DNA of 64,000 nucleotides from an uncultured Clostridia bacterium (GCA_947313885.1 CAMZNU010000008.1:50644-114643), one strand, 5' to 3'. Shown: positions 40,201-49,791, counted from the stretch's first letter. Notes: generated by a model not told the origin, from the letters alone. Program-made: numbers and translations.

Positions 40201-40599
40201 ATGGATAAAAAAATTAAAGTGAAAATAGTAGCACCAACGAAAAAGATATATGAAGGTGAAGCAGACCTTGTAATAATGCGAACAAAAACAGGTGACTTAG
40301 GAGTATTAAAAGGTCATGAAAATTTATCAACGGTATTAGATTTAGGAATATTAAGAATAATAGAAGGTGATAAAGAGCAAAAAATTGCATTATTAGGTGG
40401 ATTTGCAGAAGTTTCTAAAGAAGGAGTATCTATATTAACAGACAGTGCGGAATTATATGAAGATATAGATGTAGAAAGAGCTATTGAAGCAAAAAAAAGA
40501 GCGGAAAAAAGAATAGCAGATAAAAAAGAAAGTACAGATATTAAAAGAGCAGAAATAGCACTTAAAAGAGCGTTAGTAAGAATAGAATTAAAAAAATAA
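40201..40599 (+). CDS. atpC: F1Fo ATP synthase subunit epsilon
   Basis: Epsilon couples F1 to the c ring and can inhibit ATP hydrolysis. The 132-residue protein has the N-terminal beta sandwich (KIVAPTKKIYEGEADLVIM, then GDLGVLKGHENL) and the two C-terminal helices (AEKRIADKKE, RAEIALKRALVRIEL). It starts 9 bases after the atpD stop with AAGGTGAT as ribosome site. Last gene of the operon; a terminator follows. Confidence 0.95.
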   Translation: MDKKIKVKIVAPTKKIYEGEADLVIMRTKTGDLGVLKGHENLSTVLDLGILRIIEGDKEQKIALLGGFAEVSKEGVSILTDSAELYEDIDVERAIEAKKRAEKRIADKKESTDIKRAEIALKRALVRIELKK

Positions 40600-40617
40600 A
40601 TGATTTGTATAAAAATG

Positions 40618-40662
40618 ACTTAAACAATAGACGATTAAAAGTCTTGTTGTTTAAGTTATTTT
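40618..40662 (+). terminator. Terminator of the atp operon
   Basis: ACTTAAACAA...AGAC and GTCT...TTGTTTAAGT pair around an 8-base loop, followed by a T-rich stretch. Confidence 0.75.
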
Positions 40663-40785
40663 TGTTTTGAAAATAAAAGATGGAATATTATAAAATAAAG
40701 TAGAGAAGATAATTTAAAAGTCTTTCAAAAACAAAGTAAATAATATATAATATGTTAAAGGTATAGATGAGTAGGAGGAGAAAAT

Positions 40786-41169
40786 ATGGAAATTATGAAA
40801 AAAGATAAAATAAGTAAACTATTAAAAATGGTAGATGAAAAAACTATAAATTTAGAAGAAGCTAAAAAAGCATTAGATAAGATAGAAGAAAATAGTGAAG
40901 CTAAAGTTATATTTGTAAAAAATAATAGTGAGAGAGAAAAAACAATAGAAAAAGTAGAGAATATAAGTAAAGAAGTAATGGATAAAACTAAAAAACTAAA
41001 AGATAACACAGTAGTAGGAACAAAATATTTAAAAGGTAGGCTAATACCTGTAATAGAAAAAGCAACGATATCAACTTTAGAAAAAGTATCAAATGGAGCA
41101 ACATCTATGTCAACTAAGATAAAAAAGAGAAGTAATAAATATATAATAGACAAGAATATGAAAAAATAA
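40786..41169 (+). CDS. Small helical protein of unknown function, SHOCT-like N-terminus
   Basis: A 127-residue basic, mainly helical protein. The first 30 residues (KISKLLKMVDEKTINLEEAKKALDKIE, seen as two helices around ISKLLKMVDE and LEEAKKALDKIE) resemble the short SHOCT-like segment at the N-terminus of YvlB/LiaX-type proteins. The remainder is charged, then Thr/Ser-rich with a lysine-rich tail. There is no signal or membrane segment. AGGAGGAG precedes the ATG and a TATAAT box lies about 40 bases upstream. It is followed by the signal peptidase gene after 41 bases. Confidence 0.6.
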   Translation: MEIMKKDKISKLLKMVDEKTINLEEAKKALDKIEENSEAKVIFVKNNSEREKTIEKVENISKEVMDKTKKLKDNTVVGTKYLKGRLIPVIEKATISTLEKVSNGATSMSTKIKKRSNKYIIDKNMKK

Positions 41170-41210
41170 ATATTGACAAATGATTTAAAATAAAGAAAGG
41201 GTATTGTGAG

Positions 41211-41735
41211 ATGCAGAAAAAAGAAATATTAAAAGAGATTTATGAATGGATCAAAACTATAGTTGTAGCTGTTGCTATAGCACTAATAATGAAAAACTTT
41301 ATAATTGTGAATGCTAATGTTGTTTCAGGTTCTATGGAATCTACAATAATGACGGGGGATAGAGTATTAGCATGGAAATTAAGCTATATAAAAAACGAAC
41401 CTAAAAGAGGCGATATAGTGATATTTAACTCAACGGTTGACGATAGTTTATTTGTAAAAAGAATTATAGGAATAGGAGGGGATAAAATAGATATAATTAA
41501 TGGACAAGTATTTATTAATAATGAGATATTAGTAGAAAAATATTTAAATGAAAAGGCAGTAGGGAGTTTTGGACCATATTATGTTCCTGAGAGGCACTAC
41601 TTCATGATGGGGGATAATAGAAATTGGTCAGATGATTCTAGAGTGTGGGAAAATGTTGAACGGTTTGTACCTTATGAAAATATAGAGGGAAAAGTAAAAT
41701 TTAAATATCAAATAGGAATAAAAAGTATAACTTAA
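41211..41735 (+). CDS. Signal peptidase I
   Basis: Type I signal peptidase that removes signal peptides at the outer membrane face. The 174-residue protein has one N-terminal membrane anchor (TIVVAVAIALIMKNFIIV), the catalytic serine in SGSMESTI, the catalytic lysine in FVKRIIGIGGDK, and the C-terminal box MMGDNRNWSDDSRVW. The size fits Bacillus SipS-type enzymes. AAAGGG is the ribosome site. Confidence 0.95.
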   Translation: MQKKEILKEIYEWIKTIVVAVAIALIMKNFIIVNANVVSGSMESTIMTGDRVLAWKLSYIKNEPKRGDIVIFNSTVDDSLFVKRIIGIGGDKIDIINGQVFINNEILVEKYLNEKAVGSFGPYYVPERHYFMMGDNRNWSDDSRVWENVERFVPYENIEGKVKFKYQIGIKSIT

Positions 41736-41811
41736 TATTGAAAAGTTTAAAAAAAGTATATATACTGAAAAAGTAAAAGTAAAAGTTAAACAAACTAAAG
41801 GATGGTATAAC

Positions 41812-42015
41812 ATGGTGAAAATAAACAAAGATATGACGATAAGTGAAATAATAGCAGTAGACAAAGAAATTGTAAAAATTTTATTAGAAGCAGGAATGCA
41901 TTGTGTTGGATGTCCATCAGCACAATCAGAAACATTAGGAGAAGCAGGATTTGTTCATGGTGAAGATTCTGATGAATTAGTAAAAAAAATAAATGATTTT
42001 TTAGAATCTAAGTAA
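41812..42015 (+). CDS. DUF1858 (hybrid-cluster-associated disulfide) domain protein
   Basis: A 67-residue protein of the DUF1858 type: ITKDMTISEIIAVDKEIV-like start (here INKDMTISEII), then GMHCVGCPSAQSETLGEAG with the CxxC pair that can form a disulfide. Such small proteins are widespread in anaerobes and occur alone or fused to hybrid-cluster proteins; the role is unknown but probably redox-related. AAAGGATGG precedes the ATG. A terminator follows 31 bases after the stop. Confidence 0.88.
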   Translation: MVKINKDMTISEIIAVDKEIVKILLEAGMHCVGCPSAQSETLGEAGFVHGEDSDELVKKINDFLESK

Positions 42016-42046
42016 ATTTATTTTAAAATAAAGAAGTAGTATGTAG

Positions 42047-42096
42047 ACCTATAAACTAGACATATAAAAAAGTGTGTCTAGTTTATAGGTTTTTTG
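42047..42096 (+). terminator. Terminator after the DUF1858 gene
   Basis: ACCTATAAACTAGACA and TGTCTAGTTTATAGGT form a perfect 16-bp stem with a 12-base loop and a T-run. Confidence 0.85.
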
Positions 42097-42130
42097 TATG
42101 CTTAAAATAAAAATAAAGAAGGTATCTTAT

Positions 42131-42426
42131 ATGTTTAAATGACGTTTAATGAAAAAATAAAAAAAACTTAATAAAAAAGTTTATTCGAAATCAATTAAAT
42201 ACTTGTCAGAATCAAAGAAAAAGTTTATAAAGAAAGAACTAAGGGCAAGTTATATGGTATGAAAAAATTCAAATAAGAAATAATTAAAAAGTTGATCCAA
42301 ATAGATAAAACACATTTGCTTTATGGAAATCTATTATTAAAGATAGTTTCAACTAATGATATTTTAGATAATTTAAAACTTGAACTAGAAATAAAAACTA
42401 TAAAAAACTTGACAATGAAAATTTAG
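42131..42426 (+). pseudogene. Decayed ORF upstream of typA
   Basis: A stretch with coding character broken by TGA (codon 4), TAA (codon 10) and a second TGA. From codon 13 the first frame reads KVYSKSIKYLSESKKKF and KKELRASYMV; after the second TGA and a shift, another frame reads KKLIQIDKTHLLYGNLLL and NDILDNLKLELEIK to a TAG. The original product would have been about 95 residues, lysine-rich and helical. Family not recognised. From 42427 to about 42700 only short broken pieces are seen (including an isolated CPCRKLQYK), consistent with further decay. Confidence 0.5.
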
Positions 42427-42717
42427 ATTAGGATAGGAATGGTTTATTTATTCATAACAAGGTATTAATTAAACTAGTCCTGTATTTAAAAACCGACTTA
42501 AACCAAAAGAAATATCCAAGTCTATGTAAAATGAAGAAATTGTTAAGATAATGTTCCAATGATATTTTTTTAGTCAAATGAAAGATATTATTATTTTAAA
42601 AGAGTTTAGTAAGTTAAAAATATTTTTTTTAGTGTCCTTGCCGTAAGTTACAGTACAAGTAAGTAAGATAATAGAAATAAAAAAATAAATAAAAAACCAA
42701 ATAAAAATATAAATAAA

Positions 42718-42746
42718 TTGTATTGAAGTGTTTAACGTGTTAAAAT
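42718..42746 (+). promoter_or_regulatory. Possible sigma-A-type promoter of typA
   Basis: TTGTAT, 17 bases, TAAAAT, 44 bases before the typA start. Confidence 0.5.
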
Positions 42747-42790
42747 CGTTAGAAGATAATATTTAGATAGTGAGAGGAAGAGGAAAAAAA

Positions 42791-44614
42791 TTGAAAAATC
42801 AAAGAGAAGACATAAGAAACGTAGCAATAATAGCCCATGTTGATCATGGAAAAACAACATTAGTAGATGAGTTATTAAAACAAAGTGGGGCATTTAGAGC
42901 TAATCAAGATGTAGGGACAAGAGTAATGGATAGCAATGATATTGAAAAAGAAAGAGGAATAACAATATTATCAAAAAACACATCTATTACGTATAAAGGA
43001 ACAAAAATTAACATAGTAGATACTCCAGGACATGCCGATTTTGGTGGAGAAGTCGAGAGAGTATTAAAAATGGTTAATGGTGTTATATTAGTAGTTGATG
43101 CTTTTGAGGGAGCTATGCCACAGACTAAATTTGTATTAAGAAATGCATTAAGATTAGGATTATCAGTAGTTATATGTATAAATAAAATTGATAGAGAAGA
43201 AGCTAGAGTTGAGGAAGTTGAAGATGAAATATTAGAATTATTTTTAGATTTGGGAGCAAATGATAAACAATTAGATTCACCGTTTATATATGCAAGTGCT
43301 AGAAATGGTTATGCTAAATTTGAGATGGATGATGAAAATAAAGATTTAACACCATTATTTGAAACAATAATAAAACATATAGAGCCACCACAAGGAAACG
43401 ACACAGATCCGTGTAAATTATTAATATCAACAATAGATTTTTCAGAATACACAGGAAGAATAGGTATTGGTAAAGTTGATCTAGGAACAATAAAAGTAAA
43501 TGACATTGTAACGCTTAAAAACTTTAATGATCCGACTATAAATAAAAAATGTAAAATAACAACATTATATGAATATGATGGTCTTGAAAGAGTTGCGGTA
43601 AAAGAATCAAGATTTGGATCAATAGTAGCTATAACAGGTATAGAAGATATAAATATAGGTGATACAGTATTAGGAAGCGACTTAGATGAGCCAATTGAAT
43701 TTAACAAAATATCAGAACCTACATTAACAATGACATTTTCGGTAAATGATAGTCCTTTTGCAGGGCTAGAAGGTAAATATGTAACTAGTAGACACTTAAG
43801 AGAAAGATTATATAAAGAGTTGCAAACAGATGTAAGTTTAAAAATAGAAGATACAGATTCGACAGAAAGTTTCAAAGTATCGGGACGTGGGGAACTTCAT
43901 TTATCAATATTAATAGAAAATATGAGAAGAGAAGGATATGAATTCCAAGTAGCGAAGCCACAAGTAAGATTTAAAGAAATAGACGGGGTTAAATGTGAGC
44001 CGATAGAAATATTAACAGTAGATGTACCAGAAGAATTTTCAGGTGCTGTTATAGAAAAACTAGGATCACGTAAAGGTGAAATGACAAACATGTCAATTTC
44101 AGATACAGGAACAGCGAGATTAGAATTTAAAATACCAGCAAGAGGGTTAATAGGGTATAGAGGGCAATTTATGACTGATACAAAAGGTAACGGTGTAATG
44201 AACTCTGTATTTGAAGGATATGAAAAGTATAAAGGTGATATACAAGCACGTAAGCAAGGTTCGATAGTGTCATTTGAAACAGGAGAAAGTACAGCATATG
44301 GATTATTTAATGCTAAAGATAGAGGTACGTTATTTATTGGTGCAGGAGTAAAACTATATCAAGGTATGTGTGTAGGTATAAATGCAAGAGCGGATGATAT
44401 GGTAATAAATGTTTGTAAGAAAAAACAACTTACAAATACAAGAGCATCAGGGTCAGATGATTCATTAAAATTAGCTGCACCTAAAACGTTAACTTTAGAA
44501 GAAGCATTAGAGTTTATAAGTGAAGATGAATTAGTAGAAGTAACACCAGAGAACATAAGAGTACGTAAAACGATATTAGATAGTACAAAAAGAATGCGTT
44601 CGAATAGAAATTAG
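42791..44614 (+). CDS. typA: Ribosome-associated GTPase TypA/BipA
   Basis: TypA is an EF-G-like translational GTPase that assists 50S assembly and stress adaptation. The 607-residue protein has G1 (AHVDHGKTTLVDELL), G2 (ERGITILSKNTS), G3 (VDTPGHADFGGEVER), G4 (INKIDR), and the BipA-specific C-terminal region (PARGLIGYRGQFMTDTKG, then KKKQLTNTRASGSDD). The GTG at 42770 is open, but the purine-rich GAGGAAGAGG fits the TTG at 42791, which gives the usual N-terminus MKNQREDIRNVAII. Confidence 0.96.
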   Translation: MKNQREDIRNVAIIAHVDHGKTTLVDELLKQSGAFRANQDVGTRVMDSNDIEKERGITILSKNTSITYKGTKINIVDTPGHADFGGEVERVLKMVNGVILVVDAFEGAMPQTKFVLRNALRLGLSVVICINKIDREEARVEEVEDEILELFLDLGANDKQLDSPFIYASARNGYAKFEMDDENKDLTPLFETIIKHIEPPQGNDTDPCKLLISTIDFSEYTGRIGIGKVDLGTIKVNDIVTLKNFNDPTINKKCKITTLYEYDGLERVAVKESRFGSIVAITGIEDINIGDTVLGSDLDEPIEFNKISEPTLTMTFSVNDSPFAGLEGKYVTSRHLRERLYKELQTDVSLKIEDTDSTESFKVSGRGELHLSILIENMRREGYEFQVAKPQVRFKEIDGVKCEPIEILTVDVPEEFSGAVIEKLGSRKGEMTNMSISDTGTARLEFKIPARGLIGYRGQFMTDTKGNGVMNSVFEGYEKYKGDIQARKQGSIVSFETGESTAYGLFNAKDRGTLFIGAGVKLYQGMCVGINARADDMVINVCKKKQLTNTRASGSDDSLKLAAPKTLTLEEALEFISEDELVEVTPENIRVRKTILDSTKRMRSNRN

Positions 44615-44652
44615 ATAAAATAAAATATAAAGTTTAATAAGTAGGTGACAAG

Positions 44653-46251
44653 TTGAAAACTTCAGATAATATTTTGAAGCAAGGAGCGATGTTAGCACTA
44701 ACACTTTTTATAGTTAAAATAATAGGCTTTATATATAGAATTCCCCTCACAAACCTTATAGGTGATGAGGGGAATGCTATATATAGTGCAAGTTTTAATA
44801 TATATGTATTATTTGTATTAGTGTCTGTAACGGGATTACCAGTGGCGATATCTAGATTGGTATCAGCAGAAATAAGTAAAGGTAGATATTTAAATGCACA
44901 TAAAATATTTAAAATAAGTATGATGTTAGCTATATTAGTTGGGACGGTTAGTAGCGTAACTTTATTTTTTGGTGCAGATATGTTAGAAAAATATCTAACA
45001 GGTGTAAAAGGTAGCGGAAGTGGTATAAAAGTATTAGCACCTACAGTATTAGTTGTTAGCATAATGGGTGTGTATAGGGGATATTTTCAAGGGATGAAAA
45101 ATTTTGTTCCGACTAGCATATCACAAACTGTAGAACAAGGGATAAATGCGGTGGGAAGTTTAGTTTTTGCATATGTATTAATTAATATGGAAAGTGATGT
45201 ATTATTAAAAAACCAAAAAGGTGCTACAGGTGGAACAGTAGGAACTTTAGTAGGAGCTATAGCAGGATTATTGGTATTACTGTATATTTATAAAAAAGCA
45301 AAACCGCACATAATAAAAAATATTAAAAGTGATGGAGAGGAAGTTGAAAAAAATAAAATTTTATTAAAAAGGATGCTCGCAACAATAATACCGATAGTTG
45401 TAGGAACGGTAGCTTTTAGTATAAGCAATATAATTGATAATAAATTAATAGTGACAGGATTAATACAAAATGGTTATACAGAATTAGAAACTATGGTGTT
45501 ATACGGACAATATGCTGTTAAATATTTAGTAATTGCTAATTTACCTATTGGAATAAGCGGGACATTTGCAACAGTTAGCATACCGATAATATCTAGTATG
45601 AAAAATAGAATACAATTAGATGATAAAGTTAATTCAGTTTTTAGAATATCGATGTTAATAAGCATACCATCGGCTGTAGGAATTTATGTGCTTAGTAATG
45701 AAATAATAAGAGTATTATTCGTAAGCGAAGTGGAAGGTGGAAATTTATTAAGAGTGGGATCTATTAGTATTGTATTTATGACATTAAGCACAGTATTTAC
45801 AGCGATATTACAAGGTGTGGGGAAAGAGAGAATACCTGTAATAAGTGCATTTATAGGTTTATCATTAAAAATACCAATACTATATTATTTAGTAATGTTT
45901 ATGGGCATAAACGGTGCTATAATAGCAAGTACAATAGCATCATTTATAATGGCTACTTTAAATTACTACTATTTAAGAAATGTAGTGAAAATAAATTTTG
46001 ATATAAAAGGTTGTGTAGTGAAGCCATTAATAAGCAGTGTAGTGATGGGAATCGTTACATACTATAGTTATAAGTTATCAATAGTTGTGACGACGAGTAA
46101 TATAACAAGTGTCCTTGTATCTGTATTAGTAAGTATAATAATTTACGTAGTTATGTTACTGTTAACAAAAAGTATAAAAGAAGAAGATTTATTAATGTTT
46201 CCAAAAAGTGACAGAATAATAAAAATACTTAAAAGAAATAATAAAATATAA
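44653..46251 (+). CDS. MurJ/SpoVB-family lipid flippase
   Basis: A 532-residue polytopic protein with about 14 transmembrane helices, of the MOP-flippase (polysaccharide_synt) family. The N-terminus (FIVKIIGFIYRIPLTNLIGD, 20 residues) and VYRGYFQGMKNFVPTSISQ are typical of the Firmicutes SpoVB/YtgP/MurJ group, which flips lipid II or cortex precursors. Whether it serves growth, sporulation or polysaccharide export cannot be told. The start is TTG at 44653 with TAGGTGA upstream. It lies 38 bases after typA and before a BofC-like gene. Confidence 0.88.
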   Translation: MKTSDNILKQGAMLALTLFIVKIIGFIYRIPLTNLIGDEGNAIYSASFNIYVLFVLVSVTGLPVAISRLVSAEISKGRYLNAHKIFKISMMLAILVGTVSSVTLFFGADMLEKYLTGVKGSGSGIKVLAPTVLVVSIMGVYRGYFQGMKNFVPTSISQTVEQGINAVGSLVFAYVLINMESDVLLKNQKGATGGTVGTLVGAIAGLLVLLYIYKKAKPHIIKNIKSDGEEVEKNKILLKRMLATIIPIVVGTVAFSISNIIDNKLIVTGLIQNGYTELETMVLYGQYAVKYLVIANLPIGISGTFATVSIPIISSMKNRIQLDDKVNSVFRISMLISIPSAVGIYVLSNEIIRVLFVSEVEGGNLLRVGSISIVFMTLSTVFTAILQGVGKERIPVISAFIGLSLKIPILYYLVMFMGINGAIIASTIASFIMATLNYYYLRNVVKINFDIKGCVVKPLISSVVMGIVTYYSYKLSIVVTTSNITSVLVSVLVSIIIYVVMLLLTKSIKEEDLLMFPKSDRIIKILKRNNKI

Positions 46252-46308
46252 AAAAGTATACTTGGTATAAATTTAGTTAATACTTAATAAAATGAAGGAG
46301 GTTTTATT

Positions 46309-46923
46309 ATGGAATGGCTAAAGAAGACACCAAGTATTTTTTTATTAACAGGAATATTATTATTGGTAGGTATATTGAGTTTTAAAACTATGACAAAAAA
46401 AGAAAGAAGTAATTTAAAAACAAATATAAGTAGTATAGAGAAAGGAAAAAAAAACACGTCAAATGAATCGAAATATGATTTGAATTATACAGATGAAATA
46501 GATGACAAAAGTGAAAAAGAAGAAGAGTTTTTAGTGAGTGAAAATATGAAATTAAGATTTATATATGATTATGTAGATGAGGGAAAGAAAGAAAAAACAG
46601 AACAAAGAGTAAGTGGATTTATGGTAGGAAAAACCATAGATGAGATAGATAATATATTTGCATCATGGGATGTTTTAAAATATGATAAGGAAAATATAAC
46701 ACTAACAAAAGAATTTAGAAAAACAAAAAATGAGTACATTGTAGGTATTGAAAATAATTTTGTAGCAATATATAAAATAGAGAACGGTGAAAAAAATTTA
46801 ATGCAGGTAACGGAAACACCAATTAGTACATTACACGAAAACGATCAAATAATGCTAGAAAATGGGATAAACGTTGAAGATGAGTATTCACTATTCAAAA
46901 TATTAGAAGATTACGAAACATAA
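46309..46923 (+). CDS. BofC-like membrane-anchored protein
   Basis: A 204-residue protein with an N-terminal transmembrane anchor (PSIFLLTGILLLVGILSF), a charged linker, and a C-terminal domain (about residues 130-204) whose pattern (YIVGIENNFVAIYKIENG, then EDEYSLFKILEDY at the end) matches the BofC C-terminal domain. In Bacillus, BofC is an intercompartmental regulator of sigma-K processing; related proteins in Clostridia have unknown roles. AAGGAGG precedes the ATG. It may be cotranscribed with the flippase 57 bases upstream. Confidence 0.65.
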   Translation: MEWLKKTPSIFLLTGILLLVGILSFKTMTKKERSNLKTNISSIEKGKKNTSNESKYDLNYTDEIDDKSEKEEEFLVSENMKLRFIYDYVDEGKKEKTEQRVSGFMVGKTIDEIDNIFASWDVLKYDKENITLTKEFRKTKNEYIVGIENNFVAIYKIENGEKNLMQVTETPISTLHENDQIMLENGINVEDEYSLFKILEDYET

Positions 46924-47209
46924 CAAGTTGTTTAAAATATATTGCCAAATAAATCAAAAAAGTTTTAAAGTGTACAAACTATAATAAATAGTATATATAA
47001 AATATGCAATATAACTAAAAAAAAATAGAAAAGCAAAAAAAATAAGTATTAGTAGATTAAAAAAATCATTAATATTATTTTATTTGTACTTGAAATAATA
47101 GATAAATAAAGATATACTTGTATCGGTAATTAATTTAGTTAATTACCGATACATAGTATACTACCCCCTAAAGTATTCATGTATACCTATACAATACCTT
47201 ATATTTATG
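46924..47209. other. Intergenic region with a perfect palindrome
   Basis: Between convergent genes. The only feature is an inverted repeat at 47120-47152: GTATCGGTAATTAA and TTAATTACCGATAC around TTTAG, extending with one bulge to TATACT/AGTATA at 47113-47160. No T-run follows on either side, so it is not a standard terminator. The remainder is A/T-rich and shows no open frame of note. Confidence 0.6.
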
Positions 47210-47241
47210 AAAAAACGACCGATCGACAGGTCGTTTTTTTT
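47210..47241. terminator. Bidirectional terminator between the BofC-like gene and proS
   Basis: AAAAAACGACC and GGTCGTTTTTT form an 11-bp stem around an 8-base loop, 15 bases after the proS stop. Confidence 0.85.
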
Positions 47242-47255
47242 ATGTGAAATTATAT

Positions 47256-48686
47256 TTAATAAGCCTTACCCCATATAACAGCTTTAGTAGCATCTTTGCC
47301 ACAGCAAACACATTTATCATTTATTTTAGAAGAACCAAAAGGTATACATCTAGATGATGCTGTAGTAATTTCTTTTATTTTCTCTTCGCAAGCTACATCG
47401 CCACACCACATAGCTTTAACAAAACCTTGTTTTGTTTCTATAATATTAGTAAATTCATCAAAAGTGTGTGCTTCTCTAATATTTTCATCACGTCTTTTAC
47501 GTGCTGTTTCGAACATATTTTTTTGAATAGAATCAAGCATGTTAGAAACAGTGTTTTCTATATTGTCTAGAGAAACAGTAGTTTTTTCACCTGTATCACG
47601 TCTTGCAAGTATGCAACTGTTATTTTCTATGTCTTTAGGTCCGATTTCAATTCTTAAAGGAATACCTTTCATTTCATATTCATTGAATTTCCATCCAGGA
47701 GTTTTATCCGACAAATCTAATTTAACAGAAAACAGTTTACTAAGAACTTCTTTAATTTGTAATGATTTTTCTTGAACAATTTCTTTATTTTGTCGAATGG
47801 GAACTATAATTATTTGGGTAGGTGCAATTTTTGGTGGTAATACAAGCCCGTTGTTATCACCATGAACCATAATTATGCTACCAATACTTCTAGTACTAAT
47901 ACCATATGAAGTTTGGTATGGGCTTTTAAGTTTATTGTTTTTATCTGTGTAAGTAACGTCAAAAGCTTTTGCAAAACTGTTGCCAAGAAAATGACTAGTA
48001 CCACACTGCAAAGCTTTACCATCAAACATAAGAGCTTCAATAGTGTATGTGCTATTAGCACCTGCAAATTTTTCTTTTTCTGTTTTAATACCTTTTATTA
48101 CAGGTACAGCGAGGTAGTTTTCAAACAAATCAACATAAACGTCAAGCATAGTTAAAGTATGTGCTTTAGCTTCTTTGGCCGAGTCGTGAACGGTATGACC
48201 TTCTTGCCATAAAAATTCTGATGTTCTTAAAAAAGGTCTAGTAGTTTTTTCCCATCGTACGACGCTACACCATTGGTTATAAAGTTTTGGTAAATCTCTG
48301 TGTGATTCGAGAACCGATTTATAAAGTTCACAAAAAAGAACTTCAGAAGTTGGACGAACAACGAGACGTTCTTCTAAAACTTCATTACCAACTTGAGTAA
48401 CATAAGCAACTTCTGGTGCAAAGCCTTCAATATGATCAGCTTCTTTTTGTAATAAACTTTCTGGAATAAACATAGGTAAGTAGACATTTTCATGACCCAA
48501 GTTTTTAAATTTAGAATCCACAATTTTTTGAATGTTCTCCCATATTCCGTAGCCGTTAGGTTTAAAATAGATACAACCTTTAACGTTAGAGTATTCGATA
48601 AGTTCGGCTTTTTTTACGATATCAGTGTACCACTGCGAAAAATCGATTTCACGATTAGTAATAGAAGTTACTGTTTTTTTTGACAT
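47256..48686 (-). CDS. proS: Prolyl-tRNA synthetase, short (archaeal/eukaryote-like) type
   Basis: ProS charges tRNA-Pro with proline. The 476-residue protein lacks the large editing insertion of the E. coli type and has the short-type landmarks: [18 protein letters not shown] at the N-terminus, class II motif 2 ([22 protein letters not shown], cited as [10 protein letters not shown]) and motif 3 ([15 protein letters not shown]). The C-terminal zinc-type domain is present ([18 protein letters not shown], ending VIWGKAY). AAGGAGGG precedes the ATG. A complete T-box leader lies upstream. Confidence 0.97.
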   Translation of the reverse strand: MSKKTVTSITNREIDFSQWYTDIVKKAELIEYSNVKGCIYFKPNGYGIWENIQKIVDSKFKNLGHENVYLPMFIPESLLQKEADHIEGFAPEVAYVTQVGNEVLEERLVVRPTSEVLFCELYKSVLESHRDLPKLYNQWCSVVRWEKTTRPFLRTSEFLWQEGHTVHDSAKEAKAHTLTMLDVYVDLFENYLAVPVIKGIKTEKEKFAGANSTYTIEALMFDGKALQCGTSHFLGNSFAKAFDVTYTDKNNKLKSPYQTSYGISTRSIGSIIMVHGDNNGLVLPPKIAPTQIIIVPIRQNKEIVQEKSLQIKEVLSKLFSVKLDLSDKTPGWKFNEYEMKGIPLRIEIGPKDIENNSCILARRDTGEKTTVSLDNIENTVSNMLDSIQKNMFETARKRRDENIREAHTFDEFTNIIETKQGFVKAMWCGDVACEEKIKEITTASSRCIPFGSSKINDKCVCCGKDATKAVIWGKAY

Positions 48687-48697
48687 AATGCCCTCCT

Positions 48698-48935
48698 TAA
48701 ATAAAAAAAGTACAGTTCTTCAATTAAGAAGAGACCTGTACATGTACGGTTAACCACTCTAAATTAATACACTACGTGTATTCATTTTTTAACTTATAAC
48801 GGAGTTTACCCGTATAGGTTATTGGCCTATAAACAAAAAAAGTAGGTTCGTAATTATTAGATATGGGAGCTTTCAGCAACCGCTCCTTCTCTAAAATACC
48901 AATAAAAAGTACTAGTCTTTTTTTATAGTTTTTAA
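48698..48935 (-). promoter_or_regulatory. T-box riboswitch of proS, proline specifier
   Basis: A leader RNA that senses uncharged tRNA-Pro. On the minus strand: a Stem I distal part (GGAGCGGTTGCTGAAAGCTCC region, 48871-48891), a specifier loop GAA-CCU-AC with the Pro codon CCU at 48844-48846, the T-box core AGTGGTTAACCG (48747-48758), and an intrinsic terminator at 48702-48741 (GTACAG...TCTTC paired with GAAGA...CTGTAC, then a T-run). Uncharged tRNA-Pro would bind both sites and favour the antiterminator. The leader ends 16 bases before the proS start. Confidence 0.9.
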
Positions 48936-48946
48936 ATATATAAAAA

Positions 48947-48975
48947 ATTATAAATAAGTAATAGGTAAAAATCAA
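48947..48975 (-). promoter_or_regulatory. Sigma-A-type promoter of the proS T-box leader
   Basis: On the minus strand: TTGATT, 17 bases, TATAAT, placing transcription start just before the T-box RNA. Confidence 0.75.
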
Positions 48976-48984
48976 TAGTGAGAT

Positions 48985-49791
48985 TTACAAATTGTGCAAT
49001 TGATCTAAAGAGATGGAGTTCATCCCATTAATGTTAGATGAAAGGGCAAGGGATTTAAATTTTTCATAATTAGGTAAATCGCCTAGTTGTTTGTAAATTG
49101 TAGCTAAATAATAATAGCTATCAACGAAATGATAATTTTCAATTACTTTATGGAAATGTTTTAAAGCGTCTTGAAAATTATTTTGAATAAAATCAATTTG
49201 TCCAAAATTATCATATGCTAAAAAATAAGAAGGGTCACATTTTAAAGCCTTGTTAGTAAAAAGAGTAGCGTTAGAAAAATCTTCTTTTAAAATATAAAAG
49301 TAGCCAAGAGTAGTATAAGTGGTAGGATTAATATAATCATAGTCGTTTATAACACTTAGTAGTGTAGCAATACCATCATCGACATTACCGTTTAGCCAAA
49401 AGCAAGAAGCTTTAGTAATTCGAATATTTTTTTTAGTAATAGGTGAAGCTTTCAAATTTTCAGTTAATAATAAAATATCTAATCCTTTTTTATATTCATA
49501 ATTATTCAATAAATAAATAGAGTAATTAAGATATAAAGTAGAATTTTTAGAGTTTAAAGAAGTTGCTTTTTCAAAAAAAGGAACAGCTTTCTCCGTAAAA
49601 CCTTGTGAAAAATATAAATTAGCAATGGTAGCTAAAATTTCTTTTTTTATCATAAAAAGTAAAGCGGTAGAGTAGACTAAATATAATAGAAGTAAATAAA
49701 GAATAGATATATTAGTTACTTTAAAATAGTAAGTGGTACTACCGTATAAAAGGGAAATCAAAAATAATTTAAATTTAATCAAAAAAATCAC
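48985..49791 (-). CDS. TPR-repeat membrane protein
   Basis: A protein of up to 268 residues with two N-terminal transmembrane segments (about residues 5-20 and 28-47) and six to seven tetratricopeptide repeats after residue 55 (patterns such as ANLYFSQGFTEKAVPFFEKA and AYDNFGQIDFIQNNFQDALK, each 20 residues). TPR domains mediate protein contacts; the partner is unknown. The start is uncertain: GTG at 49791 is too close to AAGGA, and TTG at 49782 fits the spacing better. It is divergent from ddl. Confidence 0.75.
   Translation of the reverse strand: MIFLIKFKLFLISLLYGSTTYYFKVTNISILYLLLLYLVYSTALLFMIKKEILATIANLYFSQGFTEKAVPFFEKATSLNSKNSTLYLNYSIYLLNNYEYKKGLDILLLTENLKASPITKKNIRITKASCFWLNGNVDDGIATLLSVINDYDYINPTTYTTLGYFYILKEDFSNATLFTNKALKCDPSYFLAYDNFGQIDFIQNNFQDALKHFHKVIENYHFVDSYYYLATIYKQLGDLPNYEKFKSLALSSNINGMNSISLDQLHNL

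Noticed and set aside
48772..48975. 67-codon minus-strand open frame upstream of proS
   Set aside because: Lies entirely within the T-box leader RNA, which explains the sequence conservation.
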